DNA of 64,000 nucleotides from Methylomonas albis (GCF_014850955.1 NZ_JACXSS010000001.1:434001-498000); one strand, 5' to 3'; counted from the stretch's first letter, positions 1 through 8,694 are shown. Made by a program: numbers and translations. The notes: generated from the sequence alone by a model not told the origin.

Positions 1-1
1 A

Positions 2-784
2 AGTACCCAAATCAAGAAATTGGAAGACGAGTTAGGTATCCAGATTTTCGAGCGCACCAACAAAAAGGTGCTGCCCACCGAGTTGGGCGAGCAGATTGTG
101 GCTTCGGCAAGGCGCATCTTGAAGGAGCAAGACAATATCAAGGAAATGGCGGCTACTGCCCAGGATCCGCTGGCCGGCAACCTGCGTTTTGGTGCGTTTC
201 CGACCCTGGCGACGTATCTGTTTCCGCAATTGGTGCCGTTGATCAAAAGGGACTTACCGCGCATTCGGCTAATTCTGGTCGAGGAAAAAACCGAGCAATT
301 GTTACAACAACTTAGAAGCGGGCAGATGGATTGCGCCTTGCTGGCCATGCCGATTTACGAGGATTTTCTGGAAAGTCGGGTCTTGTTCGACGATGAGTTT
401 TTACTGGCGGTCGCCGACACTCATCCGTTGGCGGCCAAGCCGCAAATCGAACAGCACGACCTGAATGGCGAACATTTATTATTGTTGGACGAAGGCCATT
501 GCCTGCGCGGCCATGCCTTGCAAATCTGTCAAACGGTCGGCGCCGAGGAAGAACAAGATGTGCGCGCCACCAGTCTGGAAACCCTCAGGCAAATGGTGCT
601 TGCCGGAACTGGCATCACTTTCATGCCGCGCATTGCGGTGCGCGATGAGCCGGGCATACGCTATCTACCGTTCGCGGCGCCGGCGCCTGGCCGGACCATA
701 GGTTTGGTTTGGCGCAAGACCAGCGCTAGGGGAGCTTTGATTCAACAATTGATCGGCTTGATTGCGGCTGCAAGCAAGCACTAG
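2..784 (+). CDS. oxyR: Hydrogen peroxide sensor OxyR, LysR family (5' end outside window)
   Basis: This is a LysR-type regulator cut by the window start; the reading frame is open to base 2. The first visible residues are the end of the helix-turn-helix (TQIKKLEDELG...FERTNKKVLPT), followed by a complete effector domain. Two cysteines nine residues apart (codons 500-502 and 527-529, in GHCLRGHALQIC) match the peroxide-sensing Cys199/Cys208 pair of E. coli OxyR. The following RATSLETLRQMVLAG segment is also typical of OxyR. In the family, oxidation of this pair to a disulfide activates transcription of catalase and peroxidase genes. A TTG at base 20 is not the true start because the helix-turn-helix continues upstream. 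The gene converges on the fae-like gene. Confidence 0.88.
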   Translation, partial: STQIKKLEDELGIQIFERTNKKVLPTELGEQIVASARRILKEQDNIKEMAATAQDPLAGNLRFGAFPTLATYLFPQLVPLIKRDLPRIRLILVEEKTEQLLQQLRSGQMDCALLAMPIYEDFLESRVLFDDEFLLAVADTHPLAAKPQIEQHDLNGEHLLLLDEGHCLRGHALQICQTVGAEEEQDVRATSLETLRQMVLAGTGITFMPRIAVRDEPGIRYLPFAAPAPGRTIGLVWRKTSARGALIQQLIGLIAAASKH

Positions 785-872
785 TTGGCCTTACATGGCT
801 GCCTGTTATGTGCCTGGGTAATCTGCTGCTGATAACGAGTTTTTTGGGGGGTATTCAGATTTTTAGCTGGCA

Positions 873-907
873 AAGTCAAGTTGTCAAGGCAAACGGCAAC
901 TTGACTT
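873..907. terminator. Inverted repeat between convergent oxyR and fae-like genes
   Basis: A perfect 11-bp inverted repeat (AAGTCAAGTTG at 873-883, CAACTTGACTT at 897-907) with a 13-nt loop sits between two convergent genes. It has no long T tract, so a role as a bidirectional terminator is inferred from its position and stem. Confidence 0.5.
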
Positions 908-924
908 ACGGCAAGTTTAAACGC

Positions 925-1476
925 TTACCACTGCGACTCGCCCGTCTCCGGGTCGTACATTTCGTGGAAGATTTTGTGGCGGTTGGCGATTAGTTCGTCG
1001 ATGCTCGGCGAGTTGCTCATTGCTCTGGAAATAGCCAGTTTCATGGCTTCGTAGTTGGTGCGGTACAAGTCCTTGCGGTCTAGTTCCGGGTTGTTCGCGC
1101 AGGAGGGATCTATCCAGATCATGGCAATGATGCACAACTCATTGGCTTGCAGGCGGGGAATAACGCCATCGGCGACGCTATCGATCACCGCGTCGGCTAC
1201 CGCAGACTGTACCGGGCCGCCCAACAAGTTAACGTAAGCCGAAGATTTGATAGTGACTTTAGGCACCATGATGGTGGCCGGACGCACTTGTTGGTTGGTG
1301 GCGCGGATCGCGAACATGCGAGTGTGGCCGGCGGTTTGGCCCATCAGGTTGGCGAAAGCGTGACCGGCAGGGCCTTTGACGTCGCCGATCAGAATTTCCG
1401 GCATGGCGTCGGTGCCCTGGCCGTCGCTGGAAAATACGGTGGCTTCGCCGGTTCTAAACCAATACGAGTCTGACAT
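925..1476 (-). CDS. Formaldehyde-activating enzyme (Fae) homologue lacking the catalytic histidine
   Basis: The 183-residue protein matches Fae along its length. It keeps the N-terminal GEA motif, the LLGGPVQSAVADAV helix, DGVIP, and the NYEAMKLAISRA segment. Canonical Fae condenses formaldehyde with tetrahydromethanopterin in the C1 oxidation pathway of methylotrophs. By eye, the AHID segment that carries the catalytic His17 of Methylorubrum Fae aligns here to AMPE, so the histidine is replaced by methionine. Many methylotrophs carry extra Fae paralogues of unclear role, and this is probably one of them. It is preceded by no obvious operon partner and ends opposite oxyR. Family membership is clear; enzymatic activity is doubtful. 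Confidence 0.85.
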   Translation of the reverse strand: MSDSYWFRTGEATVFSSDGQGTDAMPEILIGDVKGPAGHAFANLMGQTAGHTRMFAIRATNQQVRPATIMVPKVTIKSSAYVNLLGGPVQSAVADAVIDSVADGVIPRLQANELCIIAMIWIDPSCANNPELDRKDLYRTNYEAMKLAISRAMSNSPSIDELIANRHKIFHEMYDPETGESQW

Positions 1477-1663
1477 GGTGCGTCCTCTGAGTATGTTAGG
1501 GAAGGCGGCATTCTATGCCCGTGCCGGGATTGCGGCAATAGGCGGGCTGGTCGGTCGCGGGGTTTGAGTTGGCGGTCTGCAGACAATGCTTCTATGACGC
1601 ATGCGATTTCGATACGCCCTCGCCGCAAGGGAGAGGGTGCAATTTAGGTGATAACGTGTTGAG

Positions 1664-2110
1664 TTAAGCTTGCAAAGCTTTTACGGCAGTGCGTAACAGT
1701 TGCAAGCATTGGCGATTGGCGGCCAAATCCAGCGCGCTGAAATCGTCCTGTGTACTGAGTAGCGGATTCGCACCGGCTTCCAGTAATTGTTTTACCGTCG
1801 CATGTCTGCCGCTGGATGAGGCATAGGTCAACGCACTGGCACCGCTCGGGTTTTGATAGTTAATATCGATACCCGCTTTTAGCAACAAGCCGATGCAGTC
1901 GCTAGCCTCCGCATAACAAGCGGCCCAAAGCGCGTTGTTGCCGTAGGCGTCCAGTGCCGTTAAATCGGCACCTTGTTTTAACAGATAGCTCAGTACGTCG
2001 GCCCGGCCTTGTTGCGCAGCCAGGATTAATGGATGTTTGCCGTGCGGATTGAGCCCCAGTTGAAAGCCGTTTTCCAGTAGCCAGGCGTCGATTTCGGGAG
2101 TAATAGTCAT
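1664..2110 (-). CDS. Ankyrin repeat protein of the nifF operon
   Basis: The 148-residue protein is made of about four ankyrin repeats, seen as HPLILAAQQGRADVLSYLLKQ, NALWAACYAEASDCIGLLLKA, SALTYASSSGRHATVKQLLEA and a shorter final unit. There is no signal peptide or membrane segment, so it should be cytosolic and bind a protein partner. It is the last gene of the leftward set nifF - LRV protein - SUFU-like - ankyrin, only 14 bases after the previous stop, so co-transcription is likely. A specific role in nitrogen fixation is inferred only from this context. Confidence 0.75.
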   Translation of the reverse strand: MTITPEIDAWLLENGFQLGLNPHGKHPLILAAQQGRADVLSYLLKQGADLTALDAYGNNALWAACYAEASDCIGLLLKAGIDINYQNPSGASALTYASSSGRHATVKQLLEAGANPLLSTQDDFSALDLAANRQCLQLLRTAVKALQA

Positions 2111-2124
2111 GCGAGTAGGGTGGT

Positions 2125-2805
2125 TTAGACCAGCGAGGGTCGGTGGAGTAAGGACAGATGGCCGACGCCGGCTGTCTTCAGTTTGTCGGCTAATTCGTGA
2201 CGGGCCAGTTCGCCTTTGCCGCGCAGATACCTTAATTCGGCGCCGGTCAGCAAGGTGATAGCAATCAGCTTTATCTCGCCACCTGCCAGTGTTAAAGTTT
2301 TGGCGGGTTCGCTGTTAGCACCCAATAAGGCGCCGATTTGACCGCGGCCGTCCTTGATGTGATCGATAGCGAATTCCATCGATAGCAATTCGCCGTTCAA
2401 TAGTCGTTCGCTCAAACGCGGAAAGCCGGCTAGCGTATGGCTGACTTCGGCGGTCAGTGGAAATAACCAGGTGTCGGCGAATTTGGCCGGCGGTGCATTA
2501 TCGGCGGCGCCGGAATCCGGGCTTTCTATAAACACTTCCAGGCCCAGGCCGGTTTCCGGTCTGTCGCGCTCCACCCAGGGGTCGGATAAGCCATCGGATA
2601 TCACGCAGGCGTTTAGGCCGTGACGCGCGGCCAGCCACGCTGCACCGGCCGGCCATTCCGGGCCGTCGCTCATCGGGCCCATTAAGGAGGTCAGGGCTGC
2701 CAAGTCCGAGCCCAAGCTCTGCCGGAGCGCTTGGTGCCGAGATTCGGTCGCCATCCGCAAACGGTCCGCATAGGTGAGGCCAACGATGTGTTCAGGCTGC
2801 AGCAT
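2125..2805 (-). CDS. Suppressor-of-fused-like domain protein (nif-associated)
   Basis: This 226-residue soluble protein has no obvious catalytic motif. Two stretches, ACVISDGLSDPWVERDRPETGLGLEVF and IKLIAITLLTGAEL, resemble bacterial suppressor-of-fused (SUFU) domain proteins, which are thought to act as protein-binding modules. Recognition is by eye and moderate. Its ATG lies inside the last codons of the upstream LRV gene (14-bp overlap), which implies translational coupling. A role linked to nitrogenase electron supply or assembly can only be inferred from the operon. Confidence 0.5.
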   Translation of the reverse strand: MLQPEHIVGLTYADRLRMATESRHQALRQSLGSDLAALTSLMGPMSDGPEWPAGAAWLAARHGLNACVISDGLSDPWVERDRPETGLGLEVFIESPDSGAADNAPPAKFADTWLFPLTAEVSHTLAGFPRLSERLLNGELLSMEFAIDHIKDGRGQIGALLGANSEPAKTLTLAGGEIKLIAITLLTGAELRYLRGKGELARHELADKLKTAGVGHLSLLHRPSLV

Positions 2806-3574
2806 GCGTGGCCTCCATCGCTAAAGCGTCCAAGCGCTGCCGCGCGGTTAGGCTGACTTCTTCGTCGGCGTCATCGAGCATTTGTTTGAGCAGTTCCGGC
2901 TCGGCGCGCAACGCCACTTCGTAGCGCACAGTCCAGTCTTCATCTGCGCTCATCATGGCCAGATCGTCTACCTCCATACGTTGCGCGACGATACGGCGAA
3001 TGTTCACTTCTTGATCGTTGGCCATCAGCCCCAAGCTTACACTGGGTATGCGTTCCGCGACGGTACGGCGCACTTCAGTGTCCGAGTCGGCGACCAAACG
3101 GAACAAGCGGCCCTTGGGTAAGCGTTTGGCGACATAAGCACGTACCAAGTAATCCGGATCGTTGGCCATCAATTCTAGCTGGGCTTCCGGCAGGCGGTCG
3201 GCCACGGTTACCCTAACTTCTCTGTCGCTGTCCTTGCTTAATTCCAATAGCCAGTCCAGGGGTACCCTATAAGCCAGAACTCTGCGTACGGCTTCGTCGG
3301 GGTCGGTCAGCAAGGGCCGTAAATGATTGGTCGGTAAATACTGGGCCGCAATCGCGCGTCGTTCCCAAAAAGGGTCTTGGGTGTAATTTAACGCGTAAAC
3401 CGGATGGGCTTTAAAAAATCGGTCGATTTGCCGGCCGCTTTCCGCCACCACGCAGCGATCACCCGGTTTGCAGGTGCCGATGGCCAGTAATGTATCCCGG
3501 TAAGCGCAGTTTGAGCAGTCGGCAAGCGGCGTTAGATCCAGGGCGTCCTGTTCCGCTAAGGATGAGGCGACCAT
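2792..3574 (-). CDS. 4Fe4S-binding leucine-rich-repeat-variant (LRV/HEAT) protein
   Basis: The 260-residue protein starts with a cysteine cluster (C20, C23, C35, C41; CX2CX11CX5C) followed by tandem helical repeats of about 24 residues. The repeats carry motifs such as DPDEAVRRVLAYRVP, DREVRVTVADRLP, DTEVRRTVAERIP and DEDWTVRYEVALR. This is the architecture of the Azotobacter LRV protein, a small FeS module fused to an alpha-helical repeat solenoid that occurs beside nif genes. Its function is not established. Its ATG directly abuts the TAG of nifF (TAG|ATG), so it is co-transcribed. The Fe4S4 cluster is inferred from the family. Confidence 0.85.
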   Translation of the reverse strand: MVASSLAEQDALDLTPLADCSNCAYRDTLLAIGTCKPGDRCVVAESGRQIDRFFKAHPVYALNYTQDPFWERRAIAAQYLPTNHLRPLLTDPDEAVRRVLAYRVPLDWLLELSKDSDREVRVTVADRLPEAQLELMANDPDYLVRAYVAKRLPKGRLFRLVADSDTEVRRTVAERIPSVSLGLMANDQEVNIRRIVAQRMEVDDLAMMSADEDWTVRYEVALRAEPELLKQMLDDADEEVSLTARQRLDALAMEATHAAA

Positions 3575-4129
3575 CTAGGCGGCCTCCGCCAATACCGGCA
3601 GTAACTGCGGCGTAACTTGCGCCAGCCAGACCCTGATGCGCTCGTCGGTCAAATGCGGTTGGCCGCGTTGATCCAGCACCAGGCCGACGAATTGGTCGTC
3701 GATCACCGAGTCGGAATGTTCGAAGGTGTAGCCTTCCGTGCTCCAGCGGCCGATCATTTCGGCGCCGTAGTCGTAGAATATCCGGTAAAGCTGAATCAAG
3801 GAACTGGCGAAACGCGAGGCATAACGTTCTTGATGGCCTAAGCCGAATAGTGCGATGCGTTTGCCTGAAAGATCGGCGCCGTGTAGGGAAGGCACAAACT
3901 CCTGCCAGCTACGTTCCTGGCACCCGGCTCCCAGGCCCGGCAAGTCGCCAATGCCATAGCTGGGGGTGCCCAATATCAGCGCGTCGTATTGCAGTAGTTC
4001 TTCGGGTTTGACTCTGTTGATATTTTTGGGTTTGTCAGCCAACTCTTCGCCCAACAGACTGAAAATCTTTTTTGCCACTAGCCGGGTGCTGCCGGTATCC
4101 GTTCCGAAAAAAATGCCGATTTTGCTCAT
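3575..4129 (-). CDS. nifF: Nitrogenase-donating flavodoxin NifF
   Basis: This 184-residue protein is a long-chain flavodoxin. The N-terminal FGTDTGSTRLVAKKI loop binds the FMN phosphate, GTPSYGIGDLPG lies by the isoalloxazine ring, and FGLGHQERYASRF is the second flavin loop. NifF-type flavodoxins pass electrons to the nitrogenase Fe protein. The start is supported by AGGTGATTT directly before ATG. It heads a leftward operon with the LRV, SUFU-like and ankyrin genes. A sigma-54 promoter candidate lies at 4187-4202, as expected for NifA control. A general housekeeping flavodoxin is the alternative, but length and neighbours favour NifF. Confidence 0.87.
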   Translation of the reverse strand: MSKIGIFFGTDTGSTRLVAKKIFSLLGEELADKPKNINRVKPEELLQYDALILGTPSYGIGDLPGLGAGCQERSWQEFVPSLHGADLSGKRIALFGLGHQERYASRFASSLIQLYRIFYDYGAEMIGRWSTEGYTFEHSDSVIDDQFVGLVLDQRGQPHLTDERIRVWLAQVTPQLLPVLAEAA

Positions 4130-4572
4130 AAATCACCTGTGATCGAAAGTGCGGGATAAGGCCTGTGCAGCCGTTTTTAATTCCACAGCAAATTTTGATC
4201 CAGATTCAAAATAAACGGCTTGTCTATGATTTTTTGTTTAATATCAATTGGATGGGGATTTTTGTAGCATTTTCGTGTTGAGGTCTGTGCAGGCATGTCT
4301 ACAATTGCAGGAAGGATGGGGTGATTTGTGACATAGCTGCACGCGTTGTCTGTGCTGTTCAGGGCGGATTTATCATCGACATATATAGTTCCGAGTGAGA
4401 GCGACGAGATAAGCGTTTTGCAGTGGAGGCCGTTTCAGTCGCGATTGATAAGAAACGATCCGCTCCTGAAACAGGATTTGATACACGTCTGCTTTATTGT
4501 GAGCCGCTTAGGTGGTTAATCTTATTCCAGCCAAGTAAAACAATTACCGTAACAAACACTCAAGGAAGCTTT
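4130..4572. other. 443-bp divergent intergenic region, nifF / nuclease gene
   Basis: This region holds the nifF promoter candidate (separate entry) and the leader of the rightward nuclease gene. An open frame with a GTG at 4423 leads into the nuclease gene, but the zinc ribbon starts right at the ATG at 4573 and that ATG has its own ribosome site. I found no exact TGT-N10-ACA NifA site; the closest is TGT-N10-CAC near 4329. Confidence 0.6.
4187..4202 (-). promoter_or_regulatory. Sigma-54 (-24/-12) promoter candidate for nifF
   Basis: On the minus strand the sequence reads TGGATC-AAAAT-TTGCT. Compared with the consensus TGGCAC-N5-TTGCW, the -12 box is complete, four of six -24 positions match, and the GG/GC spacing is exactly right. 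It lies 58 bp upstream of the nifF ATG. No exact NifA upstream site was seen. Confidence 0.55.
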
Positions 4573-5571
4573 ATGGCAATTTTGCGCTGTAACAATTGTT
4601 CATATTTACGCGAAGTGCCGAATGAGCATGTGGGAAAAACCGTTAAATGTCCGGTTTGCGAGCAAGCATCGGCAATTCACGATACCGTGGTTTTTGTGAA
4701 GAAACTGATCGATAAATACGGCGTATTATTGGGCAAATATCGGGAGTTAGAGCAGGCGGGTAATCCCGTGGCGGAAGTGGCACGATCAGATATTCGCTTG
4801 CTTAAAGGTGAAGAAATAGATTTGCATAATACTGCAGTGATGACTAACAGCATGCAGTATAAACCCATAATTAGCTGGTTTGAGCGTAAAAACATTCAGG
4901 TTGAAGTGAATCATAATGCCTTGGATACACAAGGTTTTTATGATGAAGTGGCTGTAGAGCTGGGTGATAACTTTCCCGCTTTACAGGATGTGTTGGATAA
5001 AATTAGAAAAGCCCAGAGAAATAACTACGCATCCGTAGTCTTGAATTTAAACGATTACAGTCAAAAGGAAATTAAAACCATTACTAGCTTTTGTAAAAAC
5101 CTGTATGAGTTTTCGTTTGTTGCCAAGTATTTTTATAATAAGAACGAAAAAAGAGTGCATTTGACTTTACAAAGTATGTCGGCCATCGTCGGTTTTTTTA
5201 ACGGCGAATGGTTGGAATGGTATGTGTTTATGAAACTGCTAAAACATTTCTTTGAAAGCAAGGGGCTTTTCTCCTGTTTAAGGAGTTTTAATATTCAGTT
5301 TGCCAATGAAGATAAATATGAAGTGGATGTGTTTTTTCTAATTAACGGGCGTATACCGGTATTTATAGAATGTAAATCCGGAGAGTTTCGTTCCTTCATC
5401 GAAAAGTACAGCAAAATGCGGCGCAGGTTGGATATCGAGAAGGAAAACTTCTTGTTACTGGTGTTGGGCGTTAGTGATGAGCAGGTGTTGGGGTTGACCA
5501 AAATGTACGATATTACTTTCGTCAATGAAAGCGGCTTTATCAAGCATATAGTTGGGCTGGTGACGCAATAA
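4573..5571 (+). CDS. Zinc-ribbon protein with C-terminal PD-(D/E)XK nuclease-like domain
   Basis: From the ATG at 4573 (AAGGA site 6-10 bases upstream) the protein has 332 residues. It opens with a zinc ribbon (CNNC ... CPVC). A middle region of no recognised fold follows. The C-terminal part resembles the DUF1887/Card1-type nuclease fold: WLEWYV, then EVDVFF with D252, then IECKSG with E266 and K268, which fit a D...ExK active site. No CARF sensor domain is visible. The gene is visibly richer in A+T than its neighbours, which suggests acquisition. A role in defence or DNA processing is possible but not shown. Confidence 0.65.
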   Translation: MAILRCNNCSYLREVPNEHVGKTVKCPVCEQASAIHDTVVFVKKLIDKYGVLLGKYRELEQAGNPVAEVARSDIRLLKGEEIDLHNTAVMTNSMQYKPIISWFERKNIQVEVNHNALDTQGFYDEVAVELGDNFPALQDVLDKIRKAQRNNYASVVLNLNDYSQKEIKTITSFCKNLYEFSFVAKYFYNKNEKRVHLTLQSMSAIVGFFNGEWLEWYVFMKLLKHFFESKGLFSCLRSFNIQFANEDKYEVDVFFLINGRIPVFIECKSGEFRSFIEKYSKMRRRLDIEKENFLLLVLGVSDEQVLGLTKMYDITFVNESGFIKHIVGLVTQ

Positions 5572-5752
5572 TTTATCCCTTTTAACGCTTGTGGTAATTA
5601 AGCTATTTTTTCCCTGTTTTGCTGCTATTTTCAGATTCTATGGTAGGATGAAAAAGCTTTGAGCAAGCAACCGGATTAAAATATACAGTCATAATTTTGT
5701 AATTTTAATGTGGTAATAAAAAAACACTTAAATATCAATTGATAGGATTTGT

Positions 5753-6130
5753 ATGAACACAGTAAAAAAAACCTTGGCTTCATTTTTGGTGATTGCCGCA
5801 GCATTGGTTTCCACATCCGCTAATGCAAACAGTGCTGGCGACGCTAAAGTTCGCGCAGCTGGTGAAGCTACTGTTGCCAAAGTAGAAGAAGCAGTTAGTT
5901 TGTTGGACAAAGGCGATAAAGACGAAGCTTTGAAAGCTCTGGGTGACGTTCGCCAGCTGCAAAAAGAGTTCCGTTATGAGCAAACCGAGCGTTTGCGTCA
6001 AAGAGCCGGTGACAAATTGAAAGTTGCCCGCGATGAGATTGAAAAAGGCGATGCCAACGCCGTAGCCAGCTTGAAAGCGACACTGGACCTTTACAAAGAA
6101 ATGATGAAAGTTTATAGCGCCGCTCACTAA
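5753..6130 (+). CDS. Small exported helical protein, function unknown
   Basis: The 125-residue product has a clear Sec signal peptide (KK, a hydrophobic core, then STSANA|NS, cleaved near residue 25). The mature part is charged and almost wholly helical, with two similar halves rich in Lys, Glu and Ala. It has no cysteines and only a terminal histidine, so it is not one of the His-rich small metal-binding proteins. It should be periplasmic. AGGA lies upstream of the ATG and a hairpin follows the gene. I do not recognise a function. Confidence 0.7.
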   Translation: MNTVKKTLASFLVIAAALVSTSANANSAGDAKVRAAGEATVAKVEEAVSLLDKGDKDEALKALGDVRQLQKEFRYEQTERLRQRAGDKLKVARDEIEKGDANAVASLKATLDLYKEMMKVYSAAH

Positions 6131-6170
6131 GGACGCATCTAATCAATTCAGTCAGGATTGATTAACGGCT

Positions 6171-6199
6171 GCCACCGGAAGACGTGTTTTCTCGGTGGC
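6171..6199. terminator. Hairpin after the small exported protein gene
   Basis: A perfect 7-bp stem (GCCACCG at 6171-6177, CGGTGGC at 6193-6199) lies 40 bp past the stop of the rightward gene and 72 bp past the stop of the convergent gene. The T tract is poor, so termination is inferred from position. Confidence 0.5.
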
Positions 6200-6270
6200 T
6201 CCCAACTAAATTCTTTTCGATGCTTATGCCTACTTGGCATGTTTTCCTTATTTCCTCAGCTGTCGATTTT

Positions 6271-8694
6271 TCAAAGCTTACAATCGGCAAACAATTTCTC
6301 AAATTCCTGAGCCGGTAATGGCTTTGCGAACAAATAGCCTTGTCCGAAATCGCAACCTGCAGCAGTAAGCAAATCCCGTTGGCTTGAGGTTTCTATGCCT
6401 TCGGCAATCACTTTTATTCCCAGTTTGTGAGCCATCACGATGATTGCCTCGCATAAGGCCATGTCGTCGGAACCAATCGCCAGATTGCGGACGAAACTCT
6501 GATCGATCTTCAGGTAGTCGATGTCGAATTTTTTCAAATATGACAGCGACGAATAGCCGGTGCCGAAATCATCCAGCGACACCTGAATGCCGGCGTCGCG
6601 GAATGAGAGCAGTTGCTCGGCGACACTGCTATTGGCATCCAGAAGTAGGCCTTCGGTAATTTCGATGACTACGCTTTGTCCGGAGAGGCTTAGTGCCTCC
6701 AATCGATTCAGCCAATCGCGATGGCTATCGCGTTCGTTACGGAACTGTACCGGCGACTTATTAATGCTGATCTGGAATTTCTCGTGTATCGATTGGCGCC
6801 AGCGGCAGGTTTGCTCGGCGGCTTCCTGAAAAATCCAATTGCCTATACTGCAGATCAAACCGGTTTCTTCGGCAATCGGAATAAAATCCGCAGGGCTGAT
6901 CAGGCCGCGCGTCGGATGTTGCCAACGAATTAGCGCTTCGGCTTTATGCACGGTATTGGTGGCCAGCTCGACGATGGGTTGGTAACACAAATAAAACTGC
7001 TGCCCGGCCAGAGCCTGTCTTAGATCGTTGCTCAGCCGCAGCCGTGTCTGCGCGGATTCCTGCATAGTCGGGATGAAGAAACAATACTGATTCCGACCCT
7101 GGCGCTTGGCGGCATACATTGCCTGGTCCGCATGCTTTAACAAAGATTTCAGGTTATCGGCGTCGTCCGGGTAAAAAGCGATGCCGATACTGGTGGAAAT
7201 ATAAGCAATTTCGTTACCCAGCTGAAAACATTCGGTCATTTTGTGCAACAGGTTGCCGGCTATACGCTCGGCGTTGCCAGGGTCGCCGACATCGCTCAGG
7301 ATCACAGTAAACTCGTCCCCGCCCAGACGAGCCACGGTATCGGTTTCCCGCACGCTGGCCAAAATGCGCTGGGCGGCGATTTGCAGTAACTCGTCACCCA
7401 TGTCGTGTCCAAGGGTATCGTTCACTTCCTTAAATAAGTCCAGATCGATAAACAACAGGGCCAGACGCTTATGCTCCCGGTGGGCTTTTTTGATGTCCTG
7501 GCCCAACCGGTCGTAAAACATGCGCCGATTCGGCAATTGGGTTAATGGGTCGAAATTGGCTTGTTGCCAGATCACGCCTTCGGTTTTTTTCTTTTCGGTA
7601 ATATCGGAAAACAATGCCACCCGGCGTTGCATGGTCTGCTGAGCATCGAAGATGGTATTGACGGTTAACCACTTGGCATATAACTCGCCGTTCTTACGCT
7701 TGTCCCAGATTTCGCCCTGCCAACTGCCATTGCTTTGAATGGCTTGCCACATGGCCTCGCTGTGGCTGCTGCTGTTTAGAGTGCCTATGTGTTTGCCAAC
7801 AACTTCATCGGATTGGTAGCCGGTAATGGTGGTGAACGCCGCGTTGACTGTCAGGATGCGATCGTCCGAGTCTGCCAACAACATCGCTTCACTGCTGTTT
7901 TGATAAATCAGCGCGGCCTGTTGCAGGGCTTCTTCGATGCGTTTACGCTCGCTAATGTCCCGAGCAATAGCCAAGTTATAGCCGACGTTGGCGTATTCGA
8001 AATAATTGGCCACCACTTCTACCGGAAATAGCCTGCCATCCTTGGTTTTGTGGATGGTTTCCAACTTGTTCGAACGCTTAATTTTCAGCTCCGCCCAATG
8101 CGCGGCCCAAACTTGGCGTGGAAAGCAAGGGTCTACATCGAATACGCTCAACCGCAACAGCTCTTGATGGCTATAGCCCAAAGCCTTGCAGGATTGGTTG
8201 TTGACATAGATGAAGCTGGCATTCTCGGCAATCAAATAAGCGCTGTCATGCATTTGATCCATACCAAAGCTCAATTGGGCTAAACGCCTGCGCGAAGTTT
8301 TTTGCTCGGTGATGTCCCGAAAACTCCAGACCCGGCCAGCCGGTTGCCCGTCCAGATATTGTGGTTGGCAATAGCTTTCGATAAAGCGGCCGTCCTTAAA
8401 TTCCAGTTCGCAGGCGTAGCGTTGCTTGGGGTATTTATAAATCTCTTCGATTCTGTTTAGGAAGGCGGTTCGATCTTTTAGGAGTTTCAGGGCATAACTC
8501 AGCGATTTTTCATCGTCACCGATCTTTAAAGAGCCTGCCGGTATGCCCCAAATTCGCATGAATTGAGGATTGAAGGTGGCGATTTTGCCGAACAGATCGA
8601 CTACCAATATAGCGTCGGTGCTGGAGTCGAGCGCGGCTTGAAGGATTGATAGCGATTTTTGCAAACTGGCTTGTTTCTGCTTGGATTGGACCAT
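6271..8694 (-). CDS. PAS-GGDEF-EAL cyclic-di-GMP turnover protein
   Basis: This soluble protein of about 807 residues has three PAS domains in the first ~400 residues, then a GGDEF domain (intact LGGDEF near residue 458) and an EAL domain. The EAL domain keeps EALIRW near residue 585 and DDFGTGYSSL, the residues needed for metal binding and catalysis. Both synthesis and hydrolysis of c-di-GMP are therefore possible, as in many dual proteins, with the PAS domains sensing redox, oxygen or ligands. No membrane segment is present. The ATG at 8694 is preferred; a TTG at 8730 would add 12 residues. Palindromes lie just upstream of the ATG. Confidence 0.9.
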   Translation of the reverse strand: MVQSKQKQASLQKSLSILQAALDSSTDAILVVDLFGKIATFNPQFMRIWGIPAGSLKIGDDEKSLSYALKLLKDRTAFLNRIEEIYKYPKQRYACELEFKDGRFIESYCQPQYLDGQPAGRVWSFRDITEQKTSRRRLAQLSFGMDQMHDSAYLIAENASFIYVNNQSCKALGYSHQELLRLSVFDVDPCFPRQVWAAHWAELKIKRSNKLETIHKTKDGRLFPVEVVANYFEYANVGYNLAIARDISERKRIEEALQQAALIYQNSSEAMLLADSDDRILTVNAAFTTITGYQSDEVVGKHIGTLNSSSHSEAMWQAIQSNGSWQGEIWDKRKNGELYAKWLTVNTIFDAQQTMQRRVALFSDITEKKKTEGVIWQQANFDPLTQLPNRRMFYDRLGQDIKKAHREHKRLALLFIDLDLFKEVNDTLGHDMGDELLQIAAQRILASVRETDTVARLGGDEFTVILSDVGDPGNAERIAGNLLHKMTECFQLGNEIAYISTSIGIAFYPDDADNLKSLLKHADQAMYAAKRQGRNQYCFFIPTMQESAQTRLRLSNDLRQALAGQQFYLCYQPIVELATNTVHKAEALIRWQHPTRGLISPADFIPIAEETGLICSIGNWIFQEAAEQTCRWRQSIHEKFQISINKSPVQFRNERDSHRDWLNRLEALSLSGQSVVIEITEGLLLDANSSVAEQLLSFRDAGIQVSLDDFGTGYSSLSYLKKFDIDYLKIDQSFVRNLAIGSDDMALCEAIIVMAHKLGIKVIAEGIETSSQRDLLTAAGCDFGQGYLFAKPLPAQEFEKLFADCKL

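Noticed and set aside
4203-4430. A NifA upstream activator site (TGT-N10-ACA) for nifF
   Set aside because: No exact match was found. The nearest is TGT-N10-CAC near 4329, which is too weak to call.
4423-4572. A 50-codon N-terminal extension of the zinc-ribbon gene from GTG
   Set aside because: The ATG at 4573 has AAGGA at good spacing and the zinc ribbon starts right there. The extension has no conserved features.
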